From: Bugula neritina
Lineage: Eukaryota > Bryozoa > Gymnolaemata > Cheilostomatida > Bugulidae
NCBI GenBank assembly: GCA_964035545.1
Contig: OZ037766.1
Span: 15,950,722-16,014,721, forward strand
Reading direction: 5' to 3'
DNA: 64,000 nucleotides
The notes beneath the pieces were generated by a model. It saw only the letters and a program-made list of their open reading frames with translations, was not told the DNA's origin and did no database searches. This document shows positions 37,461 through 52,829 of this stretch, in pieces. How positions within the stretch are numbered: the first letter of the stretch is position 1; each line of letters begins with the position of its first letter. A program made the position numbers and the translations under genes.

Positions 37461-40400
37461 CTATTTATAGCAAGCTCCAGGGGAATCGCCCTCAAGCCTG
37501 GCACAAGAAGCGACACAACTCCCCAATGCTGATGAAGTTGAAGATTGTAACCCCGACTTTTCTGCATCTAAAATATTAAATCAAAACTGTGTTACTATAG
37601 AAAAACTGTAAACTTCACTAAAAATTAGCTATAACTAGGTTTTCCCTGCTATCAGTTAAAGGTTTCTTATGCTGATTTATTTCTCCACTTTTTTGTATAT
37701 GGTATAAACAGTACTGCAAAAATTACTTCCTTCAATTGAATATAAATACATATATAAGCTTCATTGGCTAATTTGCATTTAACAAAAACTTTTTAATTCT
37801 AATTTTATAATGTTGAAAAATTTTCTTGCATTTTATTACACTTTGTAAAGTTACAATGTGTTTTGATTTCAACTACTGCAATAAAATGCCATCATAAAGT
37901 TGAGAGGAATGAAAGCTTGTAAAATTAGCATTCTGAAACTAAATCTTCTTTTTTTATTAAAAATTTCATCTGATTTAGTTTAATATGCTATGAGAAATCT
38001 TTGACTTGACCAGGTAAATAATGAATTGAGATGCTAAATTTAAGATTGGGCAAGTATACTAAAAATTATGATGCACTGTTACTGCTGTATTATTACAATT
38101 AAATAAAAAAGAATCCAATTGAAAATGGCTTTAAACAACAGCAAACTTGTTTTTGCAAATGCACACTATATCTTTTTCATAACAAAAATTCAGCCACCCA
38201 AGCTTAGTGAAAGTTACAAGTCATTGAGTTTTGGTTAATTATTTCAGCATGGAAGTTAATTTTAATTTTCCATGACAATTACCAAACAAATTATTTTAAC
38301 AAAGATAGCTGAAGTTTGGCATAGGCTAAAATGACGACTATAAAAAATTCACACAAGTTTATAGTCGATATCCTTGCTGGAAACCCCTGATAGAAAGGGT
38401 TTTTGTTAGATCGAGCTAAGGACTTATTCAGATAAGGCACAGGAGCAATTATGACTGGATGCTCTTCCTAACATCACCAATGGCCTTTGTCAGGTGTGAA
38501 CCCATGATTTTGTATTCACTAAGCAAACAAACACTCTAACCCCCTAGACCACGGCTGCTCCCTAAATGACGTCTATCGTTTTCAACTTGCTAAGGTTACA
38601 TACCTGCACAATTCAAAGATGTAACAGAGTGGTAGTGATCCATCATCTTGTCATATATCAAAACAATATCTGTTTCTTCACATTCGCCAAAAATTTCTGG
38701 TGCAGCTTTGTTATGCAGCACAGTAATCTTTACTTTGAAAAACTCTGATATTATAGTCAAAACCAAATCTCGGAGTTGTCTATCCCAGCAGTTGTCTGTT
38801 AGTAGACTCTTGATTGTTTGGCTATTAGCTAAGTGGCCATACTTTTCAGGACACAAGTTAGCCGTCTTGTGCACCAATAGTCGTAATGACATACTGTTTA
38901 CACACTTGTCTTGAATTTGTCTAGATATACTTTCAAAAATTGCATTGTTATTCATTGGTACCAAGTCAATTCTGAGTTCCAGCTGCTTCAGCTGTTCCTG
39001 TATGCTCCCATACACTTCTCTTGCGCAAGCTGCAATAGAAAGTGAACATTTCTTACACTTAACTTTTTTTATGATTTTCACAAATAATAATGTATTTACA
39101 AAATTTCCTCAAACCTGTTCAAGAGCAAAATGCATGCAATTCTTGCAGAACACAAGTGTACATTGTTTGATGTTTAGAGTTTGGTTAAATAAAAACTTAT
39201 ATTGCAATTTCCAATTTTAACATGATTGTCCACTATTACAATTAATATAACCTCAAAACTTGAAACTATATTTATAATTCATGCTATTAAGCTCAACGAC
39301 ACCATGATTGCAGTCAAAAAAGCTTAGTTTTATAGTAAATAGTGACACTAAATCTCACCTCCACCAGTTGGTTCCTGATTTTCAGCTGGTTTAGTAACTA
39401 CTGAAGTGGGTTTAACCAACGACTCTGGCTCGGGTGAAGTATTAGATCCTGGCAGCGTGATATTTGATGACCCACCGGCTAGCAATATAGTATTAGATCT
39501 TCCAGGAGGTGCTAGCAGTCCTGTAGCTGAATGATTAGTGGATATGGGAGATGTGTCAATGTATGGTGATATGGTAGGTGTTCTTAGCAAAGGAGTAGCA
39601 TCAGGTGATGGGTGGTGCATAGCTGGTGATGCTAAAGTACAAGCCCTTGGACAAGTTGAAATCGTAGGAAGTTGTTTCTCTTGAGTAATCAAACGGCTGG
39701 CATCGAAGTGATCATGTAAAGGATCGTGGACTAATACTATTGTACTTTCATCAATATCAAGGTTGGTGTTAGGAACATGCAATGGTGGGTTTGCATTTGA
39801 AATTATTACTATTTTTTTCCCTGTAATTTCTGCTAGAATTTTGACAACTAGCTTTTTGACACACTTGTCCCAGACTCCATTTCTCTGCAGTTTACAGAGC
39901 TTTGCAGCTAGTTCTTCAGAGCTTCCAGAGTAACACTCGGCGTATTTGGTAATATTAGTGAGTCCAGTTTCACAAACTCTTTGTCGAAGCTCCTTGTGAG
40001 TTTGCTGGCACTCTCTTGTTTGTCTTGCGACACTCTCAAATAAGCAGTTTCCGTCTGGTAAGACTGGATCAATTACACGGTTTAGTTGATAGAGCTGAGT
40101 AGAAACGGTGTCAAGAGCCTTTTTATCTAAAAGTTTATAATTGACATTTTACAATTAAACCACTAAATTTATACTGTTGAAAATAACTAAATAAATCACT
40201 AAACATGTCTTTTATAACCTAATACCTGTCTAACTAAATTAATTTTAATAGCTACATGCATTGACAATGCTGTCAAAAATACTTATCAAAAGTATTTTAT
40301 AGACAGAGTGAAAAATCTATAGTAAAACCGCTGTTTACACATTTAAACTTTTAAACACCTTACATAGAGTTTTCTTTCAGAGTTTTATTCTGTATTATTT

Positions 40401-41868
40401 TATGATGTATAAAGCTGGAATAAGTTCAAGATTTACATTAAGATCTAGATGATTTGTCATTCATCTGTTGATTCAAACTTGCTGTTTCCGTTCTGGTTAG
40501 TGCTGCACCATGAATTATTCAACATCAGCATTGTAGAAGATAACTCTCATGCACAGGATAATAATAATCGAGACAAGTGAGATATGAAAATGACTACCTT
40601 GTTTCTTTTCTTTTTGTTTATTGCGTTTTCCTGAACAGCAGACAACAGGTTCGTGCAAAAGTTTTTGATAAGGGGGAGAGTCTTTAGAGAGCAGAGTGTT
40701 TGCTTCTACGGAGGTTGGTGAACAGGACTGTTGTACTCTAGATTCTGGTCTTTCTGGGCAAGCCGAAGGTGTTAAGAACCTCTCTTCTAGTTCAGTCATT
40801 AGACCTCCCAACGCTGATACTACAGCAACAAACAAAGCGTATGCTTTAGTCATAATATGTAGCTTTCATGTAAAGTTTTAGCTTAGTTTTAGTTTTTCTA
40901 GCTGTGTCGACGTGTTGCCGTTTGCTTCCCATCAGTGGACTGCATTTTGCAATTAATTATATATATTTATGTGATCAGTAGGATGTATAATTAGTTTTGA
41001 TAAGAATATGGAATAATCACTGCGACTGTCTCAGGTTTTTGCTAATTAGGACTAAGCAATCAAAACTCTCAAAGCATAAAAACTCGAATGAAATTACATG
41101 AATTTAGTCTTGAGACAAGGCTAATTATTACACTTGTAACACTCTAATGGTAACTTGCTGAGCACTAACTTTTGAACGTAATATACTTTGCCTTTATCTT
41201 TGAATTCTCAAAGCTCAACAATTGTTTAGCGTTTATTATTTTCTTAAATAGTTTTCGTACATATGATGTTGTACTTACATAAATCATCTTTTGATTTGTC
41301 TTTTGTTGTAGTATCCAGCTTTTCACAGCTTATTAATTTTGTTTCTATAGAATATAACAACAAATCATGTCATAATTATTCAAAATATAAATTTTGTTAC
41401 ATATAACCCGTAACATATCAGAAGTTCTTTAAATTGAAGAATAAGAAAATTTGAGGCACAAATGTGAAACACTATCAGACTGACAAAGCAGCTTACACTA
41501 AAACAACAACAATCATATAACTTATGAATAGTAATTACTAATTAGCAATAATTAGTTTTGGTTCTATAGTAGGTCCCACTGGAGCAGTAATGTCACCAGA
41601 AAGTGAGCCATTATTCTGAAGTAACTTAGGACATGAGGTTTATTTAGCATGAAGTAAAGATATATTTGACAGAAATCTTTAAAATGGATATTCACTCTGC
41701 TGAAATTTTGAATTTTATAAAGATTGCTTCTCTCACCTGGCTCACACAACCATTTGGTGTCCATTTCTGTAGTTTTGGGACTTACTTCACAGTGAAAGAG
41801 ATGTAAAGTTTTATTTGAAGTGATAGTAAGATTGCCTTGATTTCGTTTTAGCTTCCTAACCAGCAGGT
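37461..41868 (-). CDS. Tandem OTU-domain protein (intact OTU plus Cys-less OTU), 5' end unresolved
   Basis: Exons read, all phase 1-1: 41868-41737, 41344-41279, 40819-40598, 40126-39359, 39029-38604, and terminal 37567-37461 (stop TAG). The exon at 40126-39359 encodes an OTU domain with an intact signature, PDGNCLFESVARQ (Cys), and HDHFDAS (His), followed by a Ser/Thr/Pro-rich tail of about 110 residues. The exon at 39029-38604 encodes a second OTU domain in which the signature is NNNAIFESISRQ, so the Cys is Ala, while MDHYHS keeps the His. OTU domains are cysteine proteases acting on ubiquitin chains, so the first is expected to be active and the second at most to bind. Upstream exons are basic (RKLKRNQ) and Ser/Pro-rich. 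The start codon was not found. An ATG near 42098 giving MQRKSAKRK with a weak phase-1 donor is one possibility. Alternatively transcription could start near 40853, where an ATG reads into the 40819 exon. The last exon is also open on the plus strand; the minus reading is preferred because acceptor and phase fit this gene. Confidence 0.7.
38342..38563 (-). mobile_element. tRNA-derived SINE with target-site duplication
   Basis: Full-length SINE, minus orientation: head GGGAGCAGCCGTGGTCTAGG...GGGTTCACACC at the right, body with GATGTTAGGAAGAGCATCCA, hairpin AAACCCCTGATAGAAAGGGT at the left. It is flanked by 13-bp imperfect direct repeats AAATGACGACTAT (38329-38341) and AAATGACGTCTAT (38564-38576). 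It lies between the last two exons of the OTU gene at 37461-41868. Confidence 0.85.
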
Positions 41869-42906
41869 CTTGCAATTCAAAGTCAAAATTGACGATTATA
41901 TAAATGTTTTTTTTATAAATTTTATGAAACTTTTATGTTATGAATTTTTGAAATAGTTCCAAGTTTTTTAGAACAATTGTACATTTTTTGTTGACATAAC
42001 TTTGTATTAGCAGCTACTTTTAGCTAGTTTATAACCACACTAATAAATTTGTTAAACACTCATTCAACTTTTTCTCTTGGCTGATTTCCTCTGCATGAGC
42101 TGAAAGCTACTATATATATGTGTGTGTGTGCGTGTGTGCATGTGCGTGCGTGTAGCCTATGTACGTATGTACATATGTATGTATGTATATATAAATATAT
42201 TATACTGGTTGCTTTGCATCTTCATCAATTTGGAACTAATAAAGAGTATCAGTATACATTTCACTATTGCAATTTTGTATACTATGATTTCACAGACTCC
42301 AGTATAATCAAGCAGTCCCTGCCATTATAATAACTGTAGGTAACGCATTTGTGTTACACAGAACATGTATATTTAAAACAATTCAAATTGTTATTTCTAC
42401 AATAGCATTCTTGATTTGCCGACAGCAATTCAAATAAACATCTGTTAACTGAAAATAGTACGTTGGTTATTATTATTTTAAGCAAACACTGTTTATCTGT
42501 TCAAATAACTTTACAGCTGCATCTTTGAATATAAGCACTTTTGATTAGCAATAAGTGCAATTGTATGAAGTTTTATGATTTTATTATGTTTACATAATAC
42601 ATAGTAGACAGCCCCGACTATTGTAAAAACTTTGCATGCAGAAAATAAAGATATACTGTTACATTGATTGAAATTTAATAAATTTATTTAAAAAATACAG
42701 TGCTTCATGTTATACTAATACTTCATTAAAATAAAGACTATATTTAAAACACAAAAGTTATTATTTTTTCTTTCTAAAACAAAAAAATATCAACTTTGTG
42801 TTTTTTGTGCATGTTAATACTCCATGTAGTATTTTATCTTCAAAAATTTTTCAGCAGTTTTATAATTAATTCTAGTTAAAGATATTTATCACTGTCATAA
42901 TCATCT
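41869..42906. other. Gap between two minus-strand OTU genes
   Basis: Contains TG-rich words at 42117-42190 and AT-rich DNA. The first exon of the gene at 37461-41868 may lie here. No confident exon was read. Confidence 0.4.
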
Positions 42907-46511
<3,605 letters not shown>

Positions 46512-47957
46512 CTAAAAAAGTTGAAAAATTGCTCAACGATGTTATAAACAATGGCTAATATGAGATGACATTTAATAAGCAATTACAATAGTGTAACACT
46601 GTCAGACCCATGAAATGGATTGCAAAATTAATAAACACAAACATCTTTATAGATATTTATAAAAGTTAAGACAAGCTAAGTTTTGGCAAAGTTTAAATAG
46701 TGAGTCAAAAATTGAAGTATCAAGATTTACCATGTTGTGTATTAGAGTAGTGTATTAGAGTATACTGTGAAACAGTAGTGTAGTGGAGTAATGTATTAGA
46801 GTCTTATAATGCAGTTTATTGCTTAATGCAGGTTATGGTTATCACCTCTAATTTATAAACAGTACTTATAATAATATATTGATTACCAGGCATTTTTGAA
46901 GACATGATGAAAACCTGGAGCTCCGTTAACTTCAAGTGCTCAGTTTATTCATTAAAGCACATTTATAGAATACCCAGCCAGCTGGTTTGTTTCTAAGAGA
47001 AAAATAATTTTTCATCATTATTGATTACTAATTTTTCACATGAATAATAAGTATACATTGAGCATCACATAACTATTTATGCTAATAATAAATTTTACTC
47101 ATACAACTTATACCACTATAACTATAAGTTAAGCAATATAATATTTGTAGGAATTACCCAAATTTATAGTCTTTTAAGGCGAATGGAGAACTAAACTGAA
47201 GCCATTTGGTTAGATTATTTTTATTTTGTAAGAAGGAAAAAGCTACATAATCAAAACACCAGAATAAATTCTTGCAATGCCACAAATTTTAGCCTCCTAA
47301 AATAATATTATGTATTTGTTGCTAAATTATTTACTGAGAAGTTATCAAATGCACAGTGCACTTTGTCTTGCTGTATCTATAACATCAATATGTTTAATTT
47401 TTTGCAAGAAACTCAATGTTGATTTATGTGCATACAATTTCCAATCTGACAATCAGCATCAAAATATAAGCTTATGCTAGTTCATTAAATACATTTTACT
47501 TTGCAAATAAATTTTCTGCACATTTGACATGTTGTATATAATGTATAAGCCTGTGTGTGCGTATATACACATGCATATATAAGATAAACACAAACAAATT
47601 CAGCCGTTATATTATAAGATATTTATCTGTTAGCGATGATTATAATTTTAAATCAATAATAACATTATGTTATATAAATTCTAATGATATTCTAGAAGAG
47701 AGAACCTGTGGTCCGGTAGCTACAGGTACTAGTTTAGATCAGCATAGTCATTTGTAATATCAAAAAACTATTCAGGTATAATTGCTAGCATAAATTCTTT
47801 AAGCCATGCTTTCAGCATAGTCTGGGGCAGTGCCAAAAAGCCCTTGCCACCAAAGTTTTTAAATGGTCCACAGCTGCAAGCAACCATGAAGCTTACGTCA
47901 GTGATACAAAATAACCGATGCTGTATGATAAAATATAGTATATTATAATCACATCCA

Positions 47958-48499
47958 TTCAAGAGCAGCCATGATTTAGTGCAGGGGTGCCCAGCCTTTT
48001 CGGAGCAAGGGCCACTGAATTGGAATATTTCATGGAGAGGGCAACATTGTAAAATTTAGCTTCAGCTATTAAGTCCCAATAATTACTATAGGATGCATGT
48101 TTTTAGCATATTATATAAAAATAAAACATTTAAAAGGTAGTTTTCTCCCACTTTAATTCATATTATGCATGCACAAAAGAATATTATCTGTTATGTCCTT
48201 GAGAGCCACACACATGTAGGCTGGGGGCCACATCTGGCCCTGGGGCTGCTTGTTAGACAGCCCTGGTCTAGTGGTTAGATTGTTGGCTTAGTAAACATGA
48301 AGTCATATGTAGATTCGAACCCCCTCCCTCCCCTCCCCCTCCCCCCCTCTAAAGGCCATGGCTGTTGGTGATTTTAGGAAGAGCACCCAGTCATTATTGC
48401 TTTTGTGCCACATACGAATAAGTCCTTAGCCCAATTTAAAAACAAACTTTTCATCAGGATTTTCTCACAGGGATAGTGACTACAAACGTGAGTTTTATA
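47958..48499 (+). mobile_element. tRNA-derived SINE split by an hAT-like insertion
   Basis: The head GAGCAGCCATGATTTAGTG (47963-47981) and the continuation GTCTAGTGGTTAG...GATTCGAACCCC (from 48266) are the same SINE family as at 38342, interrupted by the element at 47982-48265. The outer flanks show an imperfect 14-bp duplication: TATAATCACATCCA (47944-47957) and TATAATGATATCCA (48500-48513). A C-rich expansion follows the B-box-like sequence. Confidence 0.8.
47982..48265. mobile_element. Non-autonomous hAT-like element (MITE)
   Basis: About 284 bases with imperfect terminal inverted repeats (CAGGGGTGCCCAGCC at the left; CAGGGCTGTCTAAC reading inward from the right) and 8-bp flanks ATTTAGTG / GTCTAGTG that match an 8-bp target duplication with two changes. 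TIRs of the form CAGGG(G/C)TG with 8-bp duplications are typical of hAT elements. There is no transposase frame. Confidence 0.75.
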
Positions 48500-50011
48500 T
48501 ATAATGATATCCAGTGTTTCACATTGATGGAAGATGCTCTAAACATGAACATATAATATGATGGTACTGTGCAGGGTAATGATAGACAGGTGAGAATGAT
48601 ATCCATTGCTCCATAAAATAGAAATGTATTTGACTGCCTGAAATTAAAGTGAAAATACAATTTGAAACATTTGTGCCAAAATGTTTAAGAAAAAGCCCTT
48701 CTTTTTTCCCCAAGCTAAATACTGCCAAATGATATAACTATATCCATACTGTTAATATACTTCACAAGTGTAGAAATGCATATTGTGATCTTCATGAATT
48801 ATACAAAACTAGCAATAAAAAATGTGTTTGAAAATTGTTGGAAAATGCTGAAATAATATTTTTTTGTATTATCAGCTAGAACATGATGGTGAAAGGTGAG
48901 AAAGTAACATAATCATTTGAACTTCACTTTTAATTCTGGTGCAATACTCAGCTATTTAGAATATATCAAAAGACTATTTTATTTGACATATTTTTGAAAG
49001 AATTTAACACATTTTTATGTGGCAGTAATTAAAGCTATGTAAAGCAAAAGTAAAGAGTTTTGTGCTTGAATTGTCTCAGGTTAAAGCAGTTATAATATAA
49101 AGCTAACTTATTAAAATAGGCTATATCAATGCTGCTTTTAAAACTTTTTGATTTAATAGTAAAACAGTTTCACCAAGTTTGCCGTTAGCCACAAAGTTCA
49201 ATTTTCAACAAATCTTTTACTATTTTTAGTCATAATCAAATAGAAAGGCAAGAAATATTTTAGTAAGTATGATATATTTAATTACTGATCACTTTTGCTC
49301 TAAGCTGAAATAATTTTCATGCGTTATTGTTGTTCAATAGTTTGTTGGGTTAAACAAGCTTTTTGTGTGAAACTGTTACATTCCATGCTAAGATTAAATA
49401 TGGTGAATGTCTATTTATATAATTGAGAGGAAAGCAATGCAAGTGTCAAATTAGAAACCAAATTGCCTAAATAGAATAAAACTTTGTTAAAAAAACATTA
49501 AAGTTGTTTTTGCTTTACATTAAAGCAACATGCCTATAAAACCACTTATGAAAAATTTTGGATTTATTGAACCTTTTTATGCTCATACATGCAGTTGATG
49601 CTTTAACTGTTCCTTTTTCCGTTAGCTTTCTGTGAAAATTTTGTTGAAAAATGTTACATGTTACATGTCTCTATAGAAAATGTCTTTGTGGAACTACTTG
49701 TTGTTTGTTTGTTTTGTTGTGAGCAATAGCATTGAACCTTTACGTTGACAAGCCTACTTAAAGGAACAACTTTTATTCTGTTGCACTTTAGCTGAACTTA
49801 GTTTTTCACAATCCATGCATGTAATCATGTTTCTAATTTATAATGAATATAGAAGTTTAATATAACAGGAAAATATGGGTTATCATACTACAAATAACAC
49901 AGCAGCAATGTTACAGTAATTTGTATAAAACATGTTTTTTAGTTAAAACGCGGAAAGTTTAGAAACGCTACTGAAGATACTAGTTTGTGAATTTCTTAAG
50001 GACATTCAACT

Positions 50012-52829
50012 ATGGACGGTAATACTTATTGTATTTATTTGATTCCAAAGTAACTTGCTGGAGAACAGTCGCCAGAAAATTTCTGCAGAACACACTTTTT
50101 AATGCATACTTACAATAATTTATAAATAGTTTTCCATTAATTCAAATAACTGTGCGTGCGTGTGTAACATTTCAATAACTTACTAAATATAAGCGTTAAA
50201 TCCTTTGAATTTTATTGGAGTTGAAATGAATGTTCTATGCATTCCTAGCTGTAACAATTGGCAACTATTTTATTTTAACAGCATTAATTTTAGTTTACCT
50301 ATCACTTTTAATTTGCTAAAAGTGCATGCAGGTCAAAATATAATTTAATCTGTGCAAATCATTGCAGTTCTTAATGCTCTAACCATTTTTATAGAGCCAC
50401 ATTGTAGTTGTTTGCTGTGTTTGAATCTAGATGATATTTGCTAGTTACTTGGTCACAAATATTAGTTTTGGCATTTAATGACCAGATTTGCTAAAAACAT
50501 TTATTTTTGCTATTGTTTATAATTAACCCTTCAAAAGTATCAAAATAATTTTGCATGTACATCAAATCTAATTCAAATTTTTCTATTACAAGTTACAGAA
50601 AAATATGATCTTTTATTCAGCTGTAGCTCAGATATACAAGTACTTTGCTTCTCATTTAACTTAGTGGCTTCCAAGTTTAATTTTTCTATTTAATAGAGAG
50701 ATATAATAATTTGCGAAAATGCAGTTTTTTTTTTTAATATATGTTATCTAGATGCTCATGAAAATTGCATTTAGTTACTGAATAGAACCAATATTTGTAT
50801 TTATTACTTGTTGCACTTCCATATTTAAGGGAAATCATGCTACAAAACCAATGAAGAACATTTGAAAGATTTCTCCAGAAAGCTTGTGCCCATTGCACCG
50901 AATGGAGACTGCCTTTTCGAGTCTATAGCCAGGCAGATTCAGGGAGAGTCACTTTTAGAGGCAGATGAATTGAGAGAATCTGCTGTCACATACGGAATCG
51001 CACACTCAGACAATTTCTCAGAGTTCTATTGGCAAGATGACAGCACTGTTGATCTCAGCTCACCAGGCAAAAGGAAACAAGCATTTGAAAAGAACTTGGA
51101 ACAATATTTGTGCCCAGGAGTGTGGAACAGTGAAATAGGAGATTTCATGAGTTCGTTGGTTGCTCTGGCTGCCAATCTGAAAATAGTAATTCTCAAAGAC
51201 AATTCTTTACCTATTTTTGTTCCACATGAGTTTGAAGTGACTGATGAGTCAATTGTCATAGTGCACAGTTCCAATGGCACTCATTATGATGCAACAAGAC
51301 CAATGACAAAAGAGGAGAAAGCTGCTCAACAGCGTCCTTCATCAGGTATGAACCGTCATAGCACAAGTACCTGTAGTAGTAATGTGCAACCTTTGTATAA
51401 CAATATGTTATTAGTAAAAGCAAGTTAATTTATGTAGCAGGTAAGAATGTAGTGAAAAGAGACCTTTTATTCAGCTGTAGCTCAGATATACAAGTACTTT
51501 GCTTCTCATTTAACTTAGTGTGCAGTAATATTTCCACATACAGTAAGCCAATAGCTATAAGTTAAGCAAGTTGAAATAATATTTTAATATCAAAGTAATA
51601 AAACAACAAAAATGAAAGATATTGTGTTTTTAGTTTGTAGCAGAACACCAACAAAAAGATCATCAGAATCTACTTCGCTACCTACTGCTCAAATCTGTTC
51701 CAAACTGTTTAAAACTAAAGCTGACTCATCAATCATTTCTAAAGAAGTATCTTGGAGTTCCAATTATCCTTCACCAAACGACTCGCCAACTTCATTTTCA
51801 CTAGATCTTCCTCCACCAAATTCTCCTTCATCAGAACTTCTTCCACCAAATTCTTCTTTACCAGATCCTCTTCGACCAGATCCTTTTTCACCAGATTCTC
51901 CTTCACCAGATTCTTTTCCACCATATTCCCCTTCACCAGATCTTTTTTCACCAGATTCTCTTTCTTCAGATTCACACTCACTAGCTGACTGTGCAGAAAA
52001 TAAATTGACAACAAAACCATTACACTCTGTCCTTCAAACTTCCCCAGAGAATTTAGAATGCTTGAAACCCAAAACTGACTCACTGCTTCTTGATGTAAAT
52101 CCTAAAAGCTCAGAAGCTGTGCATTTAACTACCAATTTAGAAAACTCAGAACAAGATGGAGGAATAAACCTTTCAGGTTCGACCTCACCAGCTACAATTC
52201 ACAATTTAGATATGTTTGTTAGAAAAAAAGAATCATCAGCTGCTATTGATGATTTAGATGTGTTTGTTGAAGAAAAAGAATCACCAGCTACCATTCATAA
52301 TCCAGATATGTTTGTTAAAAAAAAAGAATCACTAACTACTATTCATGATCTAGATATGTTTATAAAAGACGAAGAATCGCCAACTCCAATTTCTTCAGAT
52401 GTATTTTGGAGTCCAATATCTCTTCCAAGAGAAAAATTGACAGAAAACGTGTCAAACAAACCAGAAAGTATTTCAGCAATAGATTTGTTTGATTCAAGTC
52501 TTAAATTATCTGACTCTTCTACAAATCAACTCTTGATAAATTCCCCAATGTTTACTGCATTTAGCCCAGGGAACCAATCATCAAAAGGCTCCTCTTATTC
52601 ATCAAGCTCAGCTACATCTACCGATCCCATAGCAGCAAGTGATTGTGTCGAACCTTCAGGGCATTGTCCGAGCACAAAGGAAACAAGGGCGGAGTCACCA
52701 AGTAGCCTGGCTTACTCCCAACAATCAGTTTTATTGTATCCTGTAGAAAGCACTGAGTTACCCGATGTGCTATGGGAACCAAGTCCTAGTAGATCAAGCT
52801 CATCCAGTCCAACTCATGAAAACAAATAA
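50012..52829 (+). CDS. OTU-domain protein with intact Cys/His and Ser/Pro-repeat tail
   Basis: Exons: 50012-50018 (tentative 7-nt coding start, ATGGACG|GT), 50830-51345, 51634-52829 (stop TAA). Introns are phase 1; the sum is 1719 nt, 572 residues. The OTU domain carries NGDCLFESIARQIQ (Cys30) and GTHYDATRPM (His154), with the hydrophobic strand ESIVIVHSS before the His. The motif places it with OTU cysteine proteases, which cleave ubiquitin from proteins; it is predicted active. The tail is disordered: first about 70 residues of SPDS(F/L)-like pentads, then four 16-residue repeats of the form TIHNLDMFVRKKESSA (52194-52385), then Ser-rich sequence. The domain is very close in DNA to the OTU exon at 58367, which implies recent duplication. 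The first exon is inferred from phase and a fair donor; a start within the OTU exon would lose little. Confidence 0.75.
50610..50666 (+). repeat. 57-bp perfect direct repeat, left copy
   Basis: CTTTTATTCAGCTGTAGCTC...TTAGTG is identical to the copy at 51464-51520. The two copies lie in the introns on either side of the OTU exon 50830-51345, 854 bases apart. Confidence 0.9.
51464..51520 (+). repeat. 57-bp perfect direct repeat, right copy
   Basis: Identical to 50610-50666; see that entry. Intronic, between the OTU exon and the repeat-tail exon. Confidence 0.9.

Larger units (their letters stand above)
46512..50011. promoter_or_regulatory. Divergent region between minus- and plus-strand OTU genes
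   Basis: This 3.5-kb stretch separates the two oppositely oriented groups of OTU genes and should hold 5' ends and promoters of both. It contains the SINE/hAT composite at 47958-48499 and a C-rich tract (about 48320-48353). A minus-strand open frame at 47768-47962 (FGGKGFLALP...AWLKEF) has an acceptor-like TTGCTTGCAG but no recognised family; it could be an exon remnant. Promoter motifs were not resolved. Confidence 0.45.

Noticed and set aside
47768-47962. Minus-strand frame FGGKGFLALP...AWLKEF
   Set aside because: No recognised family and no consistent partner exons; it may be an exon or transposon remnant.
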